Under the pieces are notes generated by a model. That model had not been told where the DNA came from. It saw only the letters and a program-made list of their open reading frames with translations, and did not search any database. Below are positions 1-9,039 of a DNA stretch of 64,000 nt, one piece after another (the stretch's first letter is position 1; each line of letters opens with the position of its first letter). The DNA comes from SPCO01 sp964579825 (lineage in GTDB: Bacteria; Chloroflexota; Limnocylindria; Limnocylindrales; CSP1-4), in assembly GCA_964579825.1 (NCBI GenBank), contig CAZOHT010000018.1:6314-70313 (forward strand). Reading direction: 5' to 3'. A program made the position numbers and the translations under genes.

Positions 1-1
1 G

Positions 2-271
2 GTCGCGCTTGTCCTCGTCGACCTCATCTGGTTGGACGGGATCCCGCTCTTCGACGTGCCGCTGCTCGAGCGGAAGCGCCTGCTCGAGTCGGTCATCGTG
101 GAGGCAGACCTCGTGCGCCGCGGCATGTTCGTCCGGCCGCCGATCGAGACATGGGTGGGCTCGTGGCGCTCGATGGGCTTCCCGGGGATCTCGTTCAAGG
201 CGGCGAACGGGCGTTACGTCCCGGGCGCGGCGGCCCTCGACTGGGCCAGCGTCGCGATGCCGCGGCGCTAG
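2..271 (+). CDS. ATP-dependent DNA ligase, C-terminal part (5' end outside window)
   Basis: The frame is open from the window edge to the TAG at 269-271, so only the last 89 residues are visible. They begin with a beta-strand and the phrase DLIWLDGIPLFDVPLLERK, which matches the end of the nucleotidyltransferase domain of bacterial ATP-dependent ligases (the xDLLxLDGxxLxxxPxxERR region). The remainder (FKAANGRYVPG) fits the stretch just before the lysine motif of such ligases. The KxDG active site would lie upstream. Whether it is a LigD-type repair ligase or a related nucleotidyltransferase cannot be decided from this fragment. Confidence 0.55.
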   Translation, partial: VALVLVDLIWLDGIPLFDVPLLERKRLLESVIVEADLVRRGMFVRPPIETWVGSWRSMGFPGISFKAANGRYVPGAAALDWASVAMPRR

Positions 272-373
272 GCGGGCCCACCACCCAGCGACCGGGGCCG
301 GGGGTCGTTCGGGCTCGGGGCGTCCACCGACCCCTGGCCGGACGCGAGGGCCCGACGGATGGTACGGTGAGGC

Positions 374-1753
374 GTGCCCCAGACCACGCTCGCGCCGGCC
401 ATCCGCGAAGAGATCGCCCGCCTCGGCAAGGCGGACATCATGGTGGGCATCCCGAGCTTCAAGAACGCCGCGACGATCGGCTATGTCGTCCGCGCGGCCC
501 AGGCGGGCCTCGTCCAGTACTTCCCGGACCTGCATCCCGTCGTGGTCAACGCGGACGCCGGATCGCCCGACGGGACCGGCCGCGTCGTCATCGAAACCGA
601 GCCGCCGGACTACGTCGAACAGATCCTGCTCGTGCGGCCGACCAACAAGCTCGAGCGGGTCAGCCTGACCTATCCGGAGATCGACGGCGTCGGCGGCAAG
701 GGCGCCGCCCTGCGGACCATCTTCGAGATCGCCGCAGCCCTCGAGGTCCAGGCCCTGGTGGTCGTCGACTCGGACCTGCGCTCCATCGTTCCCGAGTGGA
801 TCGAGCTGCTCGCCGGGCCGATCCTCAAGGGCGGCTACGACTTCGTCTCGCCGCTCTATGCGCGCTACAAGTTCGACGGGACCATCACCAACACGGTCAC
901 GTATCCGTTGACCCGCGCCCTCTACGGACACCGCATCCGACAGCCCATCGGTGGCGACTTCGGGGTCAGCGGCGACCTCGTCAAGCACTACCTGGAGCTC
1001 GACGACTGGACGCCGGACATCAGCCGCTTCGGCATCGACATCTGGATGACGACGTCCGCCCTGGCCGGCGGCTTCGCGGTCTGCCAGACGCGGCTCGGGG
1101 CGAAGATCCACGACCCGAAGGACCCGGGCTCCGACCTCGGCCCGATGTTCCGGCAGGTCGTCGGCACGATCCTGCGGCTGGCCGACCGGTACAGCGATCA
1201 GTGGCTGCCGATCCATGGCAGCCACGACGTCCCGGCCTACGGCTTCGAGCGGATCATCGACCCGCCGCCGCTCGAGGTGAACACCCTTCGCCTGCTGTCC
1301 GAGTTCCACGCCGGCTCGCTGACCCTCGCCGACTCGTGGCGGGCGATGCTCGCCCCGGCCACGGCGGAGACCGTGCTGGAGCTGGCGTCCGAGGCCGGTC
1401 GACTGGGCGACCAGGCCAGGACGAAGCTCGGCGTGGGCGGGGACGTCGCCTCCACCTCGGCGACGACCCTCGAGATGGCGGACGCGGTCGCCTCGTTCCA
1501 CTTCCCGGACGACCTGTGGGCCCGCGTCGTGTACGACCTGGTCGTGGCCGCGCGCGACCCGAAGCGCAACGTCGAGTCGATGGTCGCCGCGCTCGTGCCG
1601 ATCTACTTCGGCCGGGTCGGCAGCTTCGTCGTCGAGAACCGACTGGTCACGACGACCCAGGCCGAGGACCGCGTCGAACGCCAGGCCCGCGAGTTCGAAC
1701 TGCTCAAGCCGTACCTCGTCCAGCGCTGGAACGAGTCCGAGGCGGCCGGATGA
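374..1753 (+). CDS. GT-A fold glycosyltransferase (GT2/GT81-like)
   Basis: This 459-residue soluble protein has a nucleotide-sugar binding N-terminus (DIMVGIPSFKNAATIG, residues 21-36), a DxD metal/sugar-nucleotide motif at D132-S-D134, and a GGDFGVSG segment followed by FGIDIWMTT, as in glycosyltransferases that make glucosyl- or mannosyl-glycerate. The GTG start at 374 is the first in-frame start before the conserved core. The stop overlaps the ATG of the USP-GpgS fusion (ATGA), so the two are almost certainly one transcript. I infer a role in glucosylglycerate or mannosylglucosylglycerate solute synthesis; the acceptor is not evident from sequence. Confidence 0.8.
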   Translation: MPQTTLAPAIREEIARLGKADIMVGIPSFKNAATIGYVVRAAQAGLVQYFPDLHPVVVNADAGSPDGTGRVVIETEPPDYVEQILLVRPTNKLERVSLTYPEIDGVGGKGAALRTIFEIAAALEVQALVVVDSDLRSIVPEWIELLAGPILKGGYDFVSPLYARYKFDGTITNTVTYPLTRALYGHRIRQPIGGDFGVSGDLVKHYLELDDWTPDISRFGIDIWMTTSALAGGFAVCQTRLGAKIHDPKDPGSDLGPMFRQVVGTILRLADRYSDQWLPIHGSHDVPAYGFERIIDPPPLEVNTLRLLSEFHAGSLTLADSWRAMLAPATAETVLELASEAGRLGDQARTKLGVGGDVASTSATTLEMADAVASFHFPDDLWARVVYDLVVAARDPKRNVESMVAALVPIYFGRVGSFVVENRLVTTTQAEDRVERQAREFELLKPYLVQRWNESEAAG

Positions 1754-3675
1754 AGGCCAAGTCGCCGCTCCCCGCCCGGATCCTCATCCCGGTCGCCAAC
1801 CCGACCACGGCCGAGGAACTGGTCCGCATCGGGGCGGCCATCCTGGACCCGCGCGCCGGGGAGCTGTCGGCCCTCGGGATCGTGGAAGTGCCGGAGGGGA
1901 TGCCGCTGTCCGAGGGCGCGACCCGCGCCCGGCACGCCCGCCGACTCCTCCAGCGCGTGCTCGACTACGCGCCGCGCGGCACGACGATCCACCCGCTCGT
2001 CCGGATCGGCCGCCGCGCGGCGGAGGGCATCATCGAGGCCTCCGCCGAGCAGGAAGCGGACCTCATCATCTTCGGCTGGGGCGGCAAGACCGGTGCGCGC
2101 GACCACACCGGCCCGACGGTCTTCTCGTCGACCATCGACGAGGTCGTCCGGGAGTCGCCGAGCGACATCGCCGTCGTCAAGCAGCGCGGCTCGCGCACGA
2201 TCAGGCGGGTCCTGGTCCCGGTCCGCGGTGGCCCACACGCCGAGCTGGCCCTGCGCTTCGCCGACGCGATCGCCCGCCACCACGACGCGACCGTCGTCGT
2301 GCTCCACCTGGTCCCGCCCGGGATCACGATGGCGGTCCGGGCGCAGGCGGAGCACGCCCTCGCGGCCTTCGTCAAGCAGCACGTCAAGGGCCGGGGCGAG
2401 GCCCTGCTCAAGGAAGCCCCGAACGTCCGCAACGCCATCCTTCGCGAGGCGGAGCGATCCGATCTCGTCGTGATGGGCGCGTCGGCCAGCGCCGCGGGGG
2501 CCAACGGCGAGACCTACCTGTTCGGGGCCTTGCCGGAGGCGATCGCCGCGCGCGCCAAGCCGAGCGTCGTTGTCGTCAAGACGCGCGACCCCATCGAGCG
2601 GTCCACCTTCGACCGCCTGGCCAGCCGAGCCGAGACGCTCGCCGCCGCGGACCGCGCCGCCGAGGAGGCCCGGGCGATCCCGGCCAAGGTCGAGCGCTGG
2701 TTCGGTGAATCGAACTTCCACCACGCCGAGTTCGGCGACCTGCGTCGCCTCGTCGCGCTCAAGGAGAAGCAGGGCGTCACGGTGAGCCTCGTCCTGCCGA
2801 CCCTCAACGAGGAGGAGACGGTCGGGCCGATCGTCCGGAAGGCGATGCGCGAGATGGTCGGACGCGTCCCGCTGCTCGATGAGGTCCTCGTCATCGACTC
2901 GATGTCGACGGATCGGACCCGCGAGATCGCCGAGGCCGAAGGCGCCCGCGTCGTCCAGCATCCGGACGTGCTGTCGCGTTACGGGTCGTTCGTCGGCAAG
3001 GGCGAGGCACTCTGGAAGTCGCTCTATGCCGCAACGGGCGACATCATCGTGTGGGCCGACACGGACGTGAAGCACTGGCACCACCGGATGGTCTACGGGA
3101 CGCTCGGCCCGCTGCTCCACGAGCCACGGCTCCAGTACGTGAAGGGCTACTACCAGCGCCCGATCGTCGAGGACGGCACGCTCAAGGAGGGCGGTGGAGG
3201 GCGCGTCACCGAGCTGGTCGCGCGACCCTTGATCAACCTGTTCTACCCGGAGCTGTCGGGCATGATCCAGCCGTTGTCGGGCGAGTACGCGGGACGCCGG
3301 GCCCTGCTCGAGACGATCCCGTTCTTCACTGGGTACGCGGTGGAGATCGGACACCTGATCGATGCCGCTGAGCGGCTCGGCATCGAGGGCCTGGGGCAGG
3401 TCGACCTGGAGCGTCGCGTCCACCGCAACCAGGAGCTGGAAGGCCTGTCGCGGATGTCGTTCGTCATCCTGCAGGCCGTCATGAAGCGGCTCGAGGAACG
3501 GCACAAGGCCCGACTGTTCGCCGAGATGGGCTCGACGATGAAGCTGCCCCGCTCCGGCAAGGGCCGCCTCGGCCTCGAAGTCATCGAACTGGCCGACCAG
3601 GAGCGCCCGCCGATGATCCGCATCCCGGAGTACGTCGAACAGCGCCGCGTCCTGGCCGGCGGCGAGCCGCGTTAG
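1750..3675 (+). CDS. gpgS: Universal stress domains fused to glucosyl-3-phosphoglycerate synthase
   Basis: The 641-residue product carries two UspA-like alpha/beta domains (about 8-145 and 150-280), a helical linker, and a C-terminal GT-A domain (about 335-620). The latter shows the GpgS family signatures PTLNEEETVG (350-359), DSMSTDRT, GKGEALWKSL, a DTD motif at 437-439, GGGRVTELVARPLI, QPLSGEYAGRR and GYAVEIGHLID. GpgS transfers glucose from an NDP-glucose to 3-phosphoglycerate, the first step to glucosylglycerate and, in mycobacteria, methylglucose polysaccharides. Ordinary GpgS is about 320 residues, so the USP pair is an added N-terminal module, possibly linking solute synthesis to stress. 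The start is the ATG overlapping the upstream stop. A GpgP phosphatase is not seen next door. Confidence 0.9.
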   Translation: MKAKSPLPARILIPVANPTTAEELVRIGAAILDPRAGELSALGIVEVPEGMPLSEGATRARHARRLLQRVLDYAPRGTTIHPLVRIGRRAAEGIIEASAEQEADLIIFGWGGKTGARDHTGPTVFSSTIDEVVRESPSDIAVVKQRGSRTIRRVLVPVRGGPHAELALRFADAIARHHDATVVVLHLVPPGITMAVRAQAEHALAAFVKQHVKGRGEALLKEAPNVRNAILREAERSDLVVMGASASAAGANGETYLFGALPEAIAARAKPSVVVVKTRDPIERSTFDRLASRAETLAAADRAAEEARAIPAKVERWFGESNFHHAEFGDLRRLVALKEKQGVTVSLVLPTLNEEETVGPIVRKAMREMVGRVPLLDEVLVIDSMSTDRTREIAEAEGARVVQHPDVLSRYGSFVGKGEALWKSLYAATGDIIVWADTDVKHWHHRMVYGTLGPLLHEPRLQYVKGYYQRPIVEDGTLKEGGGGRVTELVARPLINLFYPELSGMIQPLSGEYAGRRALLETIPFFTGYAVEIGHLIDAAERLGIEGLGQVDLERRVHRNQELEGLSRMSFVILQAVMKRLEERHKARLFAEMGSTMKLPRSGKGRLGLEVIELADQERPPMIRIPEYVEQRRVLAGGEPR

Positions 3676-3727
3676 TGCCCGGGGGCGGGTTCGCGTCGCC
3701 GGTCCGGGGGTCGCGAGCCGCCACCAC

Positions 3728-4912
3728 GTGATCGTCCTGTTCGCGCCGGACTCGTTCAAGGGCACGCTGACGTCCGTCGAGGTCGCACGGGCACTGGCCG
3801 ATGGCTGGCTCCGCGCCCGACCTGACGACGAGGTCCTGCTCTGCCCGCTCGCCGATGGCGGCGAGGGCACGCTCGAAGCGGTCGCCGCGGCTGGCGGCTG
3901 GGAGTGGCAGGTCTCGGAGGTTCTCGGGATGGACCTCGACCGTCTGAACGTGAGGTGGCTCCGATCCTCCGAGGGATCCCGAGCCTTCGTCGAACTCGCG
4001 CAGTCGTCGGGTCTCTCGTTGGTCAAGCCGGACGACCTCGGCGTGCAGCTGCGCGAGACATTCGGGACCGGCGAAACGCTGTCGGCGGTCATCGGCACGG
4101 GTGTCCGTGCGATCACGCTCGGGATCGGCGGCAGCGCGACGAACGACGGTGGATCGGGCGTACTCGAGGCGCTGGGAGCGCGGTTGTCGGGCGAGGATGC
4201 CCGACTCCTCGTCCCATCCGATGACGGGGTGAGTCCGACGCCACCCACCCTGCTCGTCGCGGTCGATCACGTGGACCTGTCGGGCCTCGATCCACGTCTC
4301 GCCGATGTGGATCTCAAGGTCGCCTGTGACGTGAGCAACCCGCTGCTCGGTCCGACCGGCGCGACAGCGACGTATGGCCCACAGAAAGGCGTGCAAGGCG
4401 ACGATGCGTGGATGCTCGAACGCGGTCTCGAAGCGTGGGCGGACGCGCTGGAAGCCGCCTCCGGTCGCCGCGAGCGCGACACGCCGGGTGCCGGTGCCGC
4501 CGGCGGCGTGGGGTTCGGGCTGCTCGCCATCCAGGATCGGTTCCGCTCCTTCGCCCTTCGGCCGGGCGTGGACCTCGTGATGGAAGCGACCGACTTCGAC
4601 GCCCGCCTCGCTCGCGCCGACCTCGTCATCACCGGCGAAGGCCGCATCGACGCCCAGACCGCCTTCGGCAAGACCGCTCTCGGTGTGGCCAAGCGTGCGC
4701 AGGCAGCAGCCAAGCCGTGCATCGGCGTCGGGGGGAGCGTGGAGCCGGACGGCATCGCGGCCCTGGCCGCTGTCGAGGCACGGGCCGTCCCGGTCTGGGA
4801 GACGCCCGTCCCGCTCGAGGTCGCCCTCGCGGCCGGTGCCGCCCCGCTCGAGGCCTGCGGCGAACGTCTCGCCCGCGCCTGGACACCAGCCGCTTTTCGC
4901 CCTCGGGCCTGA
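3728..4912 (+). CDS. Glycerate kinase (GK-I family)
   Basis: This 394-residue cytosolic protein begins with the family signature IVLFAPDSFKGTLTSVEVA and contains the conserved PLADGGEGT, FVELAQSSGLSLV, GIGGSATNDGGSGVLEALGA and CDVSNPLLGPTGA segments. Its length equals that of GarK/GlxK enzymes. The enzyme phosphorylates D-glycerate, usually to 2-phosphoglycerate. It follows the GpgS fusion by 52 bases on the same strand, so it may recycle glycerate released from glucosylglycerate or supply the phosphoglycerate pool. Translation starts at GTG 3728. Confidence 0.9.
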   Translation: MIVLFAPDSFKGTLTSVEVARALADGWLRARPDDEVLLCPLADGGEGTLEAVAAAGGWEWQVSEVLGMDLDRLNVRWLRSSEGSRAFVELAQSSGLSLVKPDDLGVQLRETFGTGETLSAVIGTGVRAITLGIGGSATNDGGSGVLEALGARLSGEDARLLVPSDDGVSPTPPTLLVAVDHVDLSGLDPRLADVDLKVACDVSNPLLGPTGATATYGPQKGVQGDDAWMLERGLEAWADALEAASGRRERDTPGAGAAGGVGFGLLAIQDRFRSFALRPGVDLVMEATDFDARLARADLVITGEGRIDAQTAFGKTALGVAKRAQAAAKPCIGVGGSVEPDGIAALAAVEARAVPVWETPVPLEVALAAGAAPLEACGERLARAWTPAAFRPRA

Positions 4913-5064
4913 CCGATCGCCCACGCTGATCGGATCCGGCACGGTCGAGCGCGGCCGTCGGCGCGACCCCGTCGTCGCGGCACTGATCGCGCGACCCCCT
5001 CCGGCGGCGCTCGCTAGGCGCGACTGCGTCGGCGGCCGCGACCGGGAGCGAGGACAATGGCGCG

Positions 5065-6654
5065 ATGGACGCCACCGAGATCCAGCCCGCGATGGACACG
5101 AAGGACGGCCCGCCCGCGGGGCACGGTCGTCGTCCGCGCCACAACGTCGCTCCGACACCCGCCCCTGCCGCCGTGCGACCCGGGATGCCCGGCGGCCTGT
5201 ACCGCCCGCTCGCCACAGCCGACATCGAGCGCATCTACTCCACCGCGCTCGACGTCCTGGCCACGATCGGGATCGGCGACCCGATCCCGGAGATCCTCCA
5301 CTACGCCCTCCCGCGCGGCTGCACGCTCGACGCCGACGGACGCCTGCTGTTCCCGCGCGGCCTCGTCGAGGAGATGGTGGGTGTCGCCTCGCGCGGCTAC
5401 GTGCGCTACGGGGTGGACCCGGCCAACGACATCGAGATCAGCGGCGAGCGCGTCTACTTCTGCACCTCGGGCGAGGCCGTCTCCGTCCTCGACTACGCGA
5501 CGCAGACCTTTCGACCCACCCGGCTCGTCGACCTGTACGACGCAGCCCGCCTGGTCGATCGCCTGTCGAACATCCACTGCTACGGACAGCCGTTCATCGC
5601 GGCGGAGTACAGCGAGGACGTCTACGTCCACGACATCAACGTCGCCTACGTGGCCCTCGCAGGCACGAACAAGCCCTTCGCATTCAGCTGCGCGACCGTC
5701 GGCTACGTGGACGACCTCGTCGCGATGTTCGACATCGTCGCCGGCGGTGAGGGCGAGTTCCTGAAGCGTCCGTTCTGCAGCATCGGCGGCTGCCCGATCG
5801 TCTCCCCGCTCCGGTTCGGGAAGGACAACGCCGAAGTCCTCGTCCGCACGGCGGAACTGGGACTGGCCACGGACATCGCCATCGCCCCGCAGGCCGGCGC
5901 GACGGCTCCGGCCGCCCTCGCGGGCGCGCTCGTCCAGTGCTTCGCGGAGACGCTCGCCTGCCTCGCGATCGTCAACATGATCCGCCCGGGCAATCCGTTC
6001 GACTTCGGGATGTGGCCGTTCGTGTCGGATCTCCGCACGGGCGGCTTCACCGGCGGCAGCGGCGAGGAAGCCCTGTTGATGGCCGCCAGCGCCCAGATCG
6101 CGAACCATTACGGGCTCGTCTCGTCGGTCGCCTCCGGGATGACCGACGCCAAGACGATGGACGCGCAGGCCGGCTACGAGAAGGGCATCACCATCACGGC
6201 CGCGGCCCTCGCCGGTGGCAACCTCGTGTCGGCCTACCCCGGCATCGTGGGCAGCCTCATGGGCCAGTCGTTCGAGGGGCTGGTCATCGACAACGACCTG
6301 CTCGGCAATACCCAGCGGCTGCTGCGTGGGATCGAGGTCACCGACGAGACGTTGTCGTACGACGTCATCGCCGAGGCGGTGCGGGGCGTCGGTCACTACC
6401 TCGGCGCCGACCAGACCCTGCAGCTCATGCGCAGCGAGTTCCACTACCCGACGCTCGCGGATCGGACGAGCCCGGGCGAGTGGCAGGAAGGTGGCAGCCG
6501 GACGATCTACGAGCACGCCCACGACCGCGTCGGCGAGATCCTGGGCTCGCACTATCCGCGCTACCTGGACCCGGCAGTCGACGCGAGGATCCGCGAACGG
6601 TTCCCGATCCGCCTCGATCCGGCCGACATGCGACCCGGCAACGGCCGCTGGTAG
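5065..6654 (+). CDS. Trimethylamine methyltransferase (MttB) superfamily protein
   Basis: The 529-residue product resembles MttB-family corrinoid methyltransferases across its length, with LRxLxxADIERIYxxALDVLATIGIGD near the N-terminus, a central ATDIAIAPQAGATAPA segment and GGFTGGSGEEALLMAASAQIANHYGL. The reading frame has no internal TAG, so this is a non-pyrrolysine member; such proteins demethylate substrates such as glycine betaine, proline betaine or carnitine rather than trimethylamine. No corrinoid protein (MttC) or activator lies nearby, so the methyl acceptor must be encoded elsewhere or the activity differs. ATG 5065 was chosen; the ATG at 5057 is in another frame. Confidence 0.85.
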   Translation: MDATEIQPAMDTKDGPPAGHGRRPRHNVAPTPAPAAVRPGMPGGLYRPLATADIERIYSTALDVLATIGIGDPIPEILHYALPRGCTLDADGRLLFPRGLVEEMVGVASRGYVRYGVDPANDIEISGERVYFCTSGEAVSVLDYATQTFRPTRLVDLYDAARLVDRLSNIHCYGQPFIAAEYSEDVYVHDINVAYVALAGTNKPFAFSCATVGYVDDLVAMFDIVAGGEGEFLKRPFCSIGGCPIVSPLRFGKDNAEVLVRTAELGLATDIAIAPQAGATAPAALAGALVQCFAETLACLAIVNMIRPGNPFDFGMWPFVSDLRTGGFTGGSGEEALLMAASAQIANHYGLVSSVASGMTDAKTMDAQAGYEKGITITAAALAGGNLVSAYPGIVGSLMGQSFEGLVIDNDLLGNTQRLLRGIEVTDETLSYDVIAEAVRGVGHYLGADQTLQLMRSEFHYPTLADRTSPGEWQEGGSRTIYEHAHDRVGEILGSHYPRYLDPAVDARIRERFPIRLDPADMRPGNGRW

Positions 6655-6683
6655 GCCGCAGCTTGACGACCGCTCGCGGCACG

Positions 6684-7523
6684 ATGCCGACCACGAGGCC
6701 CGCGGCCCCGAAACCCCGACCCAGGCGCCCGAAGAAGCGCCACTTCTCGAACCCGGGCCGGACCTGGGCCAAGACCCTGGGGCGCCTCCGGCCCGGTCTC
6801 GTGCCGTTCGTCCTGCACGAACTTGCCGGCCTCTACGGGCATCCGACCTGGGAGCGTCGGCTCGACCCGACGAGCGAGCTGATCCTGACGATCCTCACCC
6901 AGAACAGCGCCGACACGAACGCCGAAGTCGCCTTCGAGGCCCTGCGCCAGGCGTACCCGTCCGGCGGCGAGGTCCGGGCCCACAACCCGGGCGCTGGCTG
7001 GGGCGGCGACGGTCTGGCCGATGGGGCGGCACCGGACTGGGATGCCGTCGAGCACGCGCCACTCCCCGAGCTGGTGGACGTGATCCGTCCGGGCGGGCTG
7101 GCCAACCAGAAGGCGCCCCGGATCCAGGCGACCCTCGCCTACATCCGCGAGCAGCGCGGCGACCACTCCCTGGAGTTCCTCGGCGAGATGACCGCGGCCG
7201 ACGCCCGCGACTGGCTCGTCGCGATCGACGGGATCGGCAAGAAGACCGCCTCGGTGCTCCTGCTGTTCTCGTTCGGGCTGCCGCTCATGCCGGTCGATCG
7301 GCACGTCGAGCGCGTTTCCCACCGCGTGGGCCTGATCCCGAAGAAGGCGTCCGCCGACGATGCCCACGACCTGTACCTGGGCCTCCTCGAGCCGGACCAG
7401 ATGCACGAGGCCCACGTGAACCTCATCCAGCACGGTCGCAGGATCTGCCACGCGCGCAGGCCGGACTGTGGCGCCTGCCCGCTCCGTCCGCGCTGCCGGT
7501 TCGTGGACCCCAAGGCACCGTGA
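6684..7523 (+). CDS. Endonuclease III-like DNA glycosylase
   Basis: This 279-residue protein has a basic N-terminal extension (about 1-25), a helix-hairpin-helix with GIGKKTASVLL, the catalytic aspartate in PVDRHVERVSHR, and a C-terminal iron-sulphur loop with spacing C-x6-C-x2-C-x5-C. These are the Nth/HhH-GPD features of base-excision glycosylases that remove oxidised pyrimidines. A Gly-rich insert near residues 95-115 is unusual for Nth. ATG 6684 is preferred; a TTG at 6663 could extend the protein by seven residues. Confidence 0.88.
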   Translation: MPTTRPAAPKPRPRRPKKRHFSNPGRTWAKTLGRLRPGLVPFVLHELAGLYGHPTWERRLDPTSELILTILTQNSADTNAEVAFEALRQAYPSGGEVRAHNPGAGWGGDGLADGAAPDWDAVEHAPLPELVDVIRPGGLANQKAPRIQATLAYIREQRGDHSLEFLGEMTAADARDWLVAIDGIGKKTASVLLLFSFGLPLMPVDRHVERVSHRVGLIPKKASADDAHDLYLGLLEPDQMHEAHVNLIQHGRRICHARRPDCGACPLRPRCRFVDPKAP

Positions 7524-7572
7524 CTCGAAGGTCAGGGGGTGCGAGCGCGATCCCCGGTGCTACGATCGACCC

Positions 7573-8199
7573 ATGACCTGGGATGACCTGCCCGGCACCA
7601 CATCGGGATTCGGCGTCTTCGGCAGTGATGAGCCGGAACCGGTCCACAACGAGACGATCGAACTGGTCGGGACGCACTTGCGCCTGAACGGCCAGATCTC
7701 CCTCGGTCGATTCGGACGCCTCACCGACCTGATCAATGCCTCCAGCGGGTACGTACGCGTCCACCAGGCCCAGCTGCTGCGCCGCAACGGCGATCCGACG
7801 AGCCTCATCCTCCCGGAGCTGATGGTCGACCAGGACGAGATCAGTTACATCGCCCAGCGCCATGCGCCCACGCCCGAACCGGGCAGCGCGACCGGCTACG
7901 TGGACCAGGGTGTCGGCGGCGCCATCGCCAACCGGCAGACCCGTGAGTTCGTGCTCTTCACCCCGGGCCACACGGTCTCCGGCACGGTCTTCATCTTCGG
8001 CGAGACGGACCTGGCCGGCTTCGTGGACTCCTCCCACCCGCGGTTCGTCCCGATGATCGATGTCACCACCCGGTCCCTGGCGGACCGGCGGATCATCAGC
8101 CACTACCCGTTCATCCTCATCAACCGGACCCAGATGATCGCCGCGTCCGAGATCGGGCGCCACGGCAACATCGAGTCCGAGGACGCACACGAGCTGTAA
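7573..8199 (+). CDS. Conserved protein of unknown function (DUF6812-like)
   Basis: The 208-residue protein has no signal peptide or clear membrane helix. It contains two similar beta-rich stretches: one around residues 25-75 (RLNGQISLGRFGRLTDLIN then ILPELMVDQDEISYI) and one around 115-185 (TVSGTVFIFGETDLAGFVDSS then PFILINRTQMIAASEI). This tandem pattern recalls small beta-barrel repeats annotated DUF6812, a comparison made from memory. It lies between the glycosylase and a two-component system, with its own start at ATG 7573. No function is proposed. Confidence 0.75.
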   Translation: MTWDDLPGTTSGFGVFGSDEPEPVHNETIELVGTHLRLNGQISLGRFGRLTDLINASSGYVRVHQAQLLRRNGDPTSLILPELMVDQDEISYIAQRHAPTPEPGSATGYVDQGVGGAIANRQTREFVLFTPGHTVSGTVFIFGETDLAGFVDSSHPRFVPMIDVTTRSLADRRIISHYPFILINRTQMIAASEIGRHGNIESEDAHEL

Positions 8200-8206
8200 G
8201 CCGCCC

Positions 8207-8221
8207 GCCCGCCCGGCGGGC
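8207..8221 (+). terminator. GC-rich hairpin after unknown-function gene
   Basis: GCCCGCC and GGCGGGC arms lie eight bases after the stop at 8199 with almost no spacer, so about five base pairs can form around a small loop. No T-tract follows, so termination is uncertain. Confidence 0.3.
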
Positions 8222-8247
8222 CATACTGCGGCGATGGGACCAGGCCG

Positions 8248-9039
8248 ATGCTGAGTGGCGGACCCGGCGGGATCATCACCCCGCGCATCCTGATCGTCGA
8301 CGACGACCCGGATCTGCTCATCCTCCTCGCCGACCAGCTGCGGGCCGACGGCTACGAACCGATCACGGCGCGCGACGGTGTCGAGGCCCTGCGCCGCCTG
8401 CGGACGTCGTGGCCGGACCTGCTGATCATCGACATGATGATGCCGCGCATGGACGGGCTGTCCCTGGCCCGGGAGATCAAGTCGCGGGCTGACCTGCCGA
8501 TCATCGTGCTCTCGGCGATCGATGCCGGAGACTCGAAGGCGGACCTCCTCGAGGAGGTCGCCGAGGACTACGTCACGAAGCCCTATCACTACCCGGAACT
8601 GCGGGCCAGGATCAATCGGATCCTGCGACGGCTGGGCGACAAGGTGCCTCGGCAGAGCCTGGTCCTGGGCCCGTCGCTGACCCTCGACCTGCATCGCCGC
8701 CAGGCGACCGTCGGGGGCGAGCCGGTCCAGCTGACGCCCACCGAGTCGCGCCTCCTGTATGCGCTGGCGGCGAACCTGGGGCAGACCGTGACCACCGAGG
8801 CGCTCCTGTCGCGTGGCTGGGCGGACACCGAGGACGCCGACCCGTCGTACGTCTGGGTGACGATGCGACGCCTCCGCCAGAAGGTGGAGTCGGACCCGAA
8901 CCGGCCGCTCCACCTCCAGACGGTCCGAGGCGTCGGCTACCGTCTGGTGCCGTCGACCACCACGGACGAACAGGCGCAGCCGGCCTCCGAGACGATCCCC
9001 GATGGGCTCCTCGATCCGCGGTCCGATGACCGACGGTGA
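8248..9039 (+). CDS. OmpR/PhoB-family response regulator
   Basis: The 263-residue protein has a receiver domain (about 12-125) with the acidic pocket D18-D20, phosphoacceptor D62 in LLIIDMMMPRMDG and the lysine of YVTKPY. A winged-helix DNA-binding domain (about 145-235) has the LTPTESRLLYALAANLGQ, YVWVTMRRLRQKVE and TVRGVGYRL signatures. Its 3' end overlaps the histidine kinase gene by 38 bases, so the two form one operon and a cognate pair. The stimulus is not evident. Confidence 0.93.
   Translation: MLSGGPGGIITPRILIVDDDPDLLILLADQLRADGYEPITARDGVEALRRLRTSWPDLLIIDMMMPRMDGLSLAREIKSRADLPIIVLSAIDAGDSKADLLEEVAEDYVTKPYHYPELRARINRILRRLGDKVPRQSLVLGPSLTLDLHRRQATVGGEPVQLTPTESRLLYALAANLGQTVTTEALLSRGWADTEDADPSYVWVTMRRLRQKVESDPNRPLHLQTVRGVGYRLVPSTTTDEQAQPASETIPDGLLDPRSDDRR

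Noticed and set aside
1603..4248. Long minus-strand open frame of 881 codons
   Set aside because: It lies opposite gpgS and glycerate kinase, is a low-complexity Arg/Asp/Leu translation, and is a usual antisense frame of high-GC genes.
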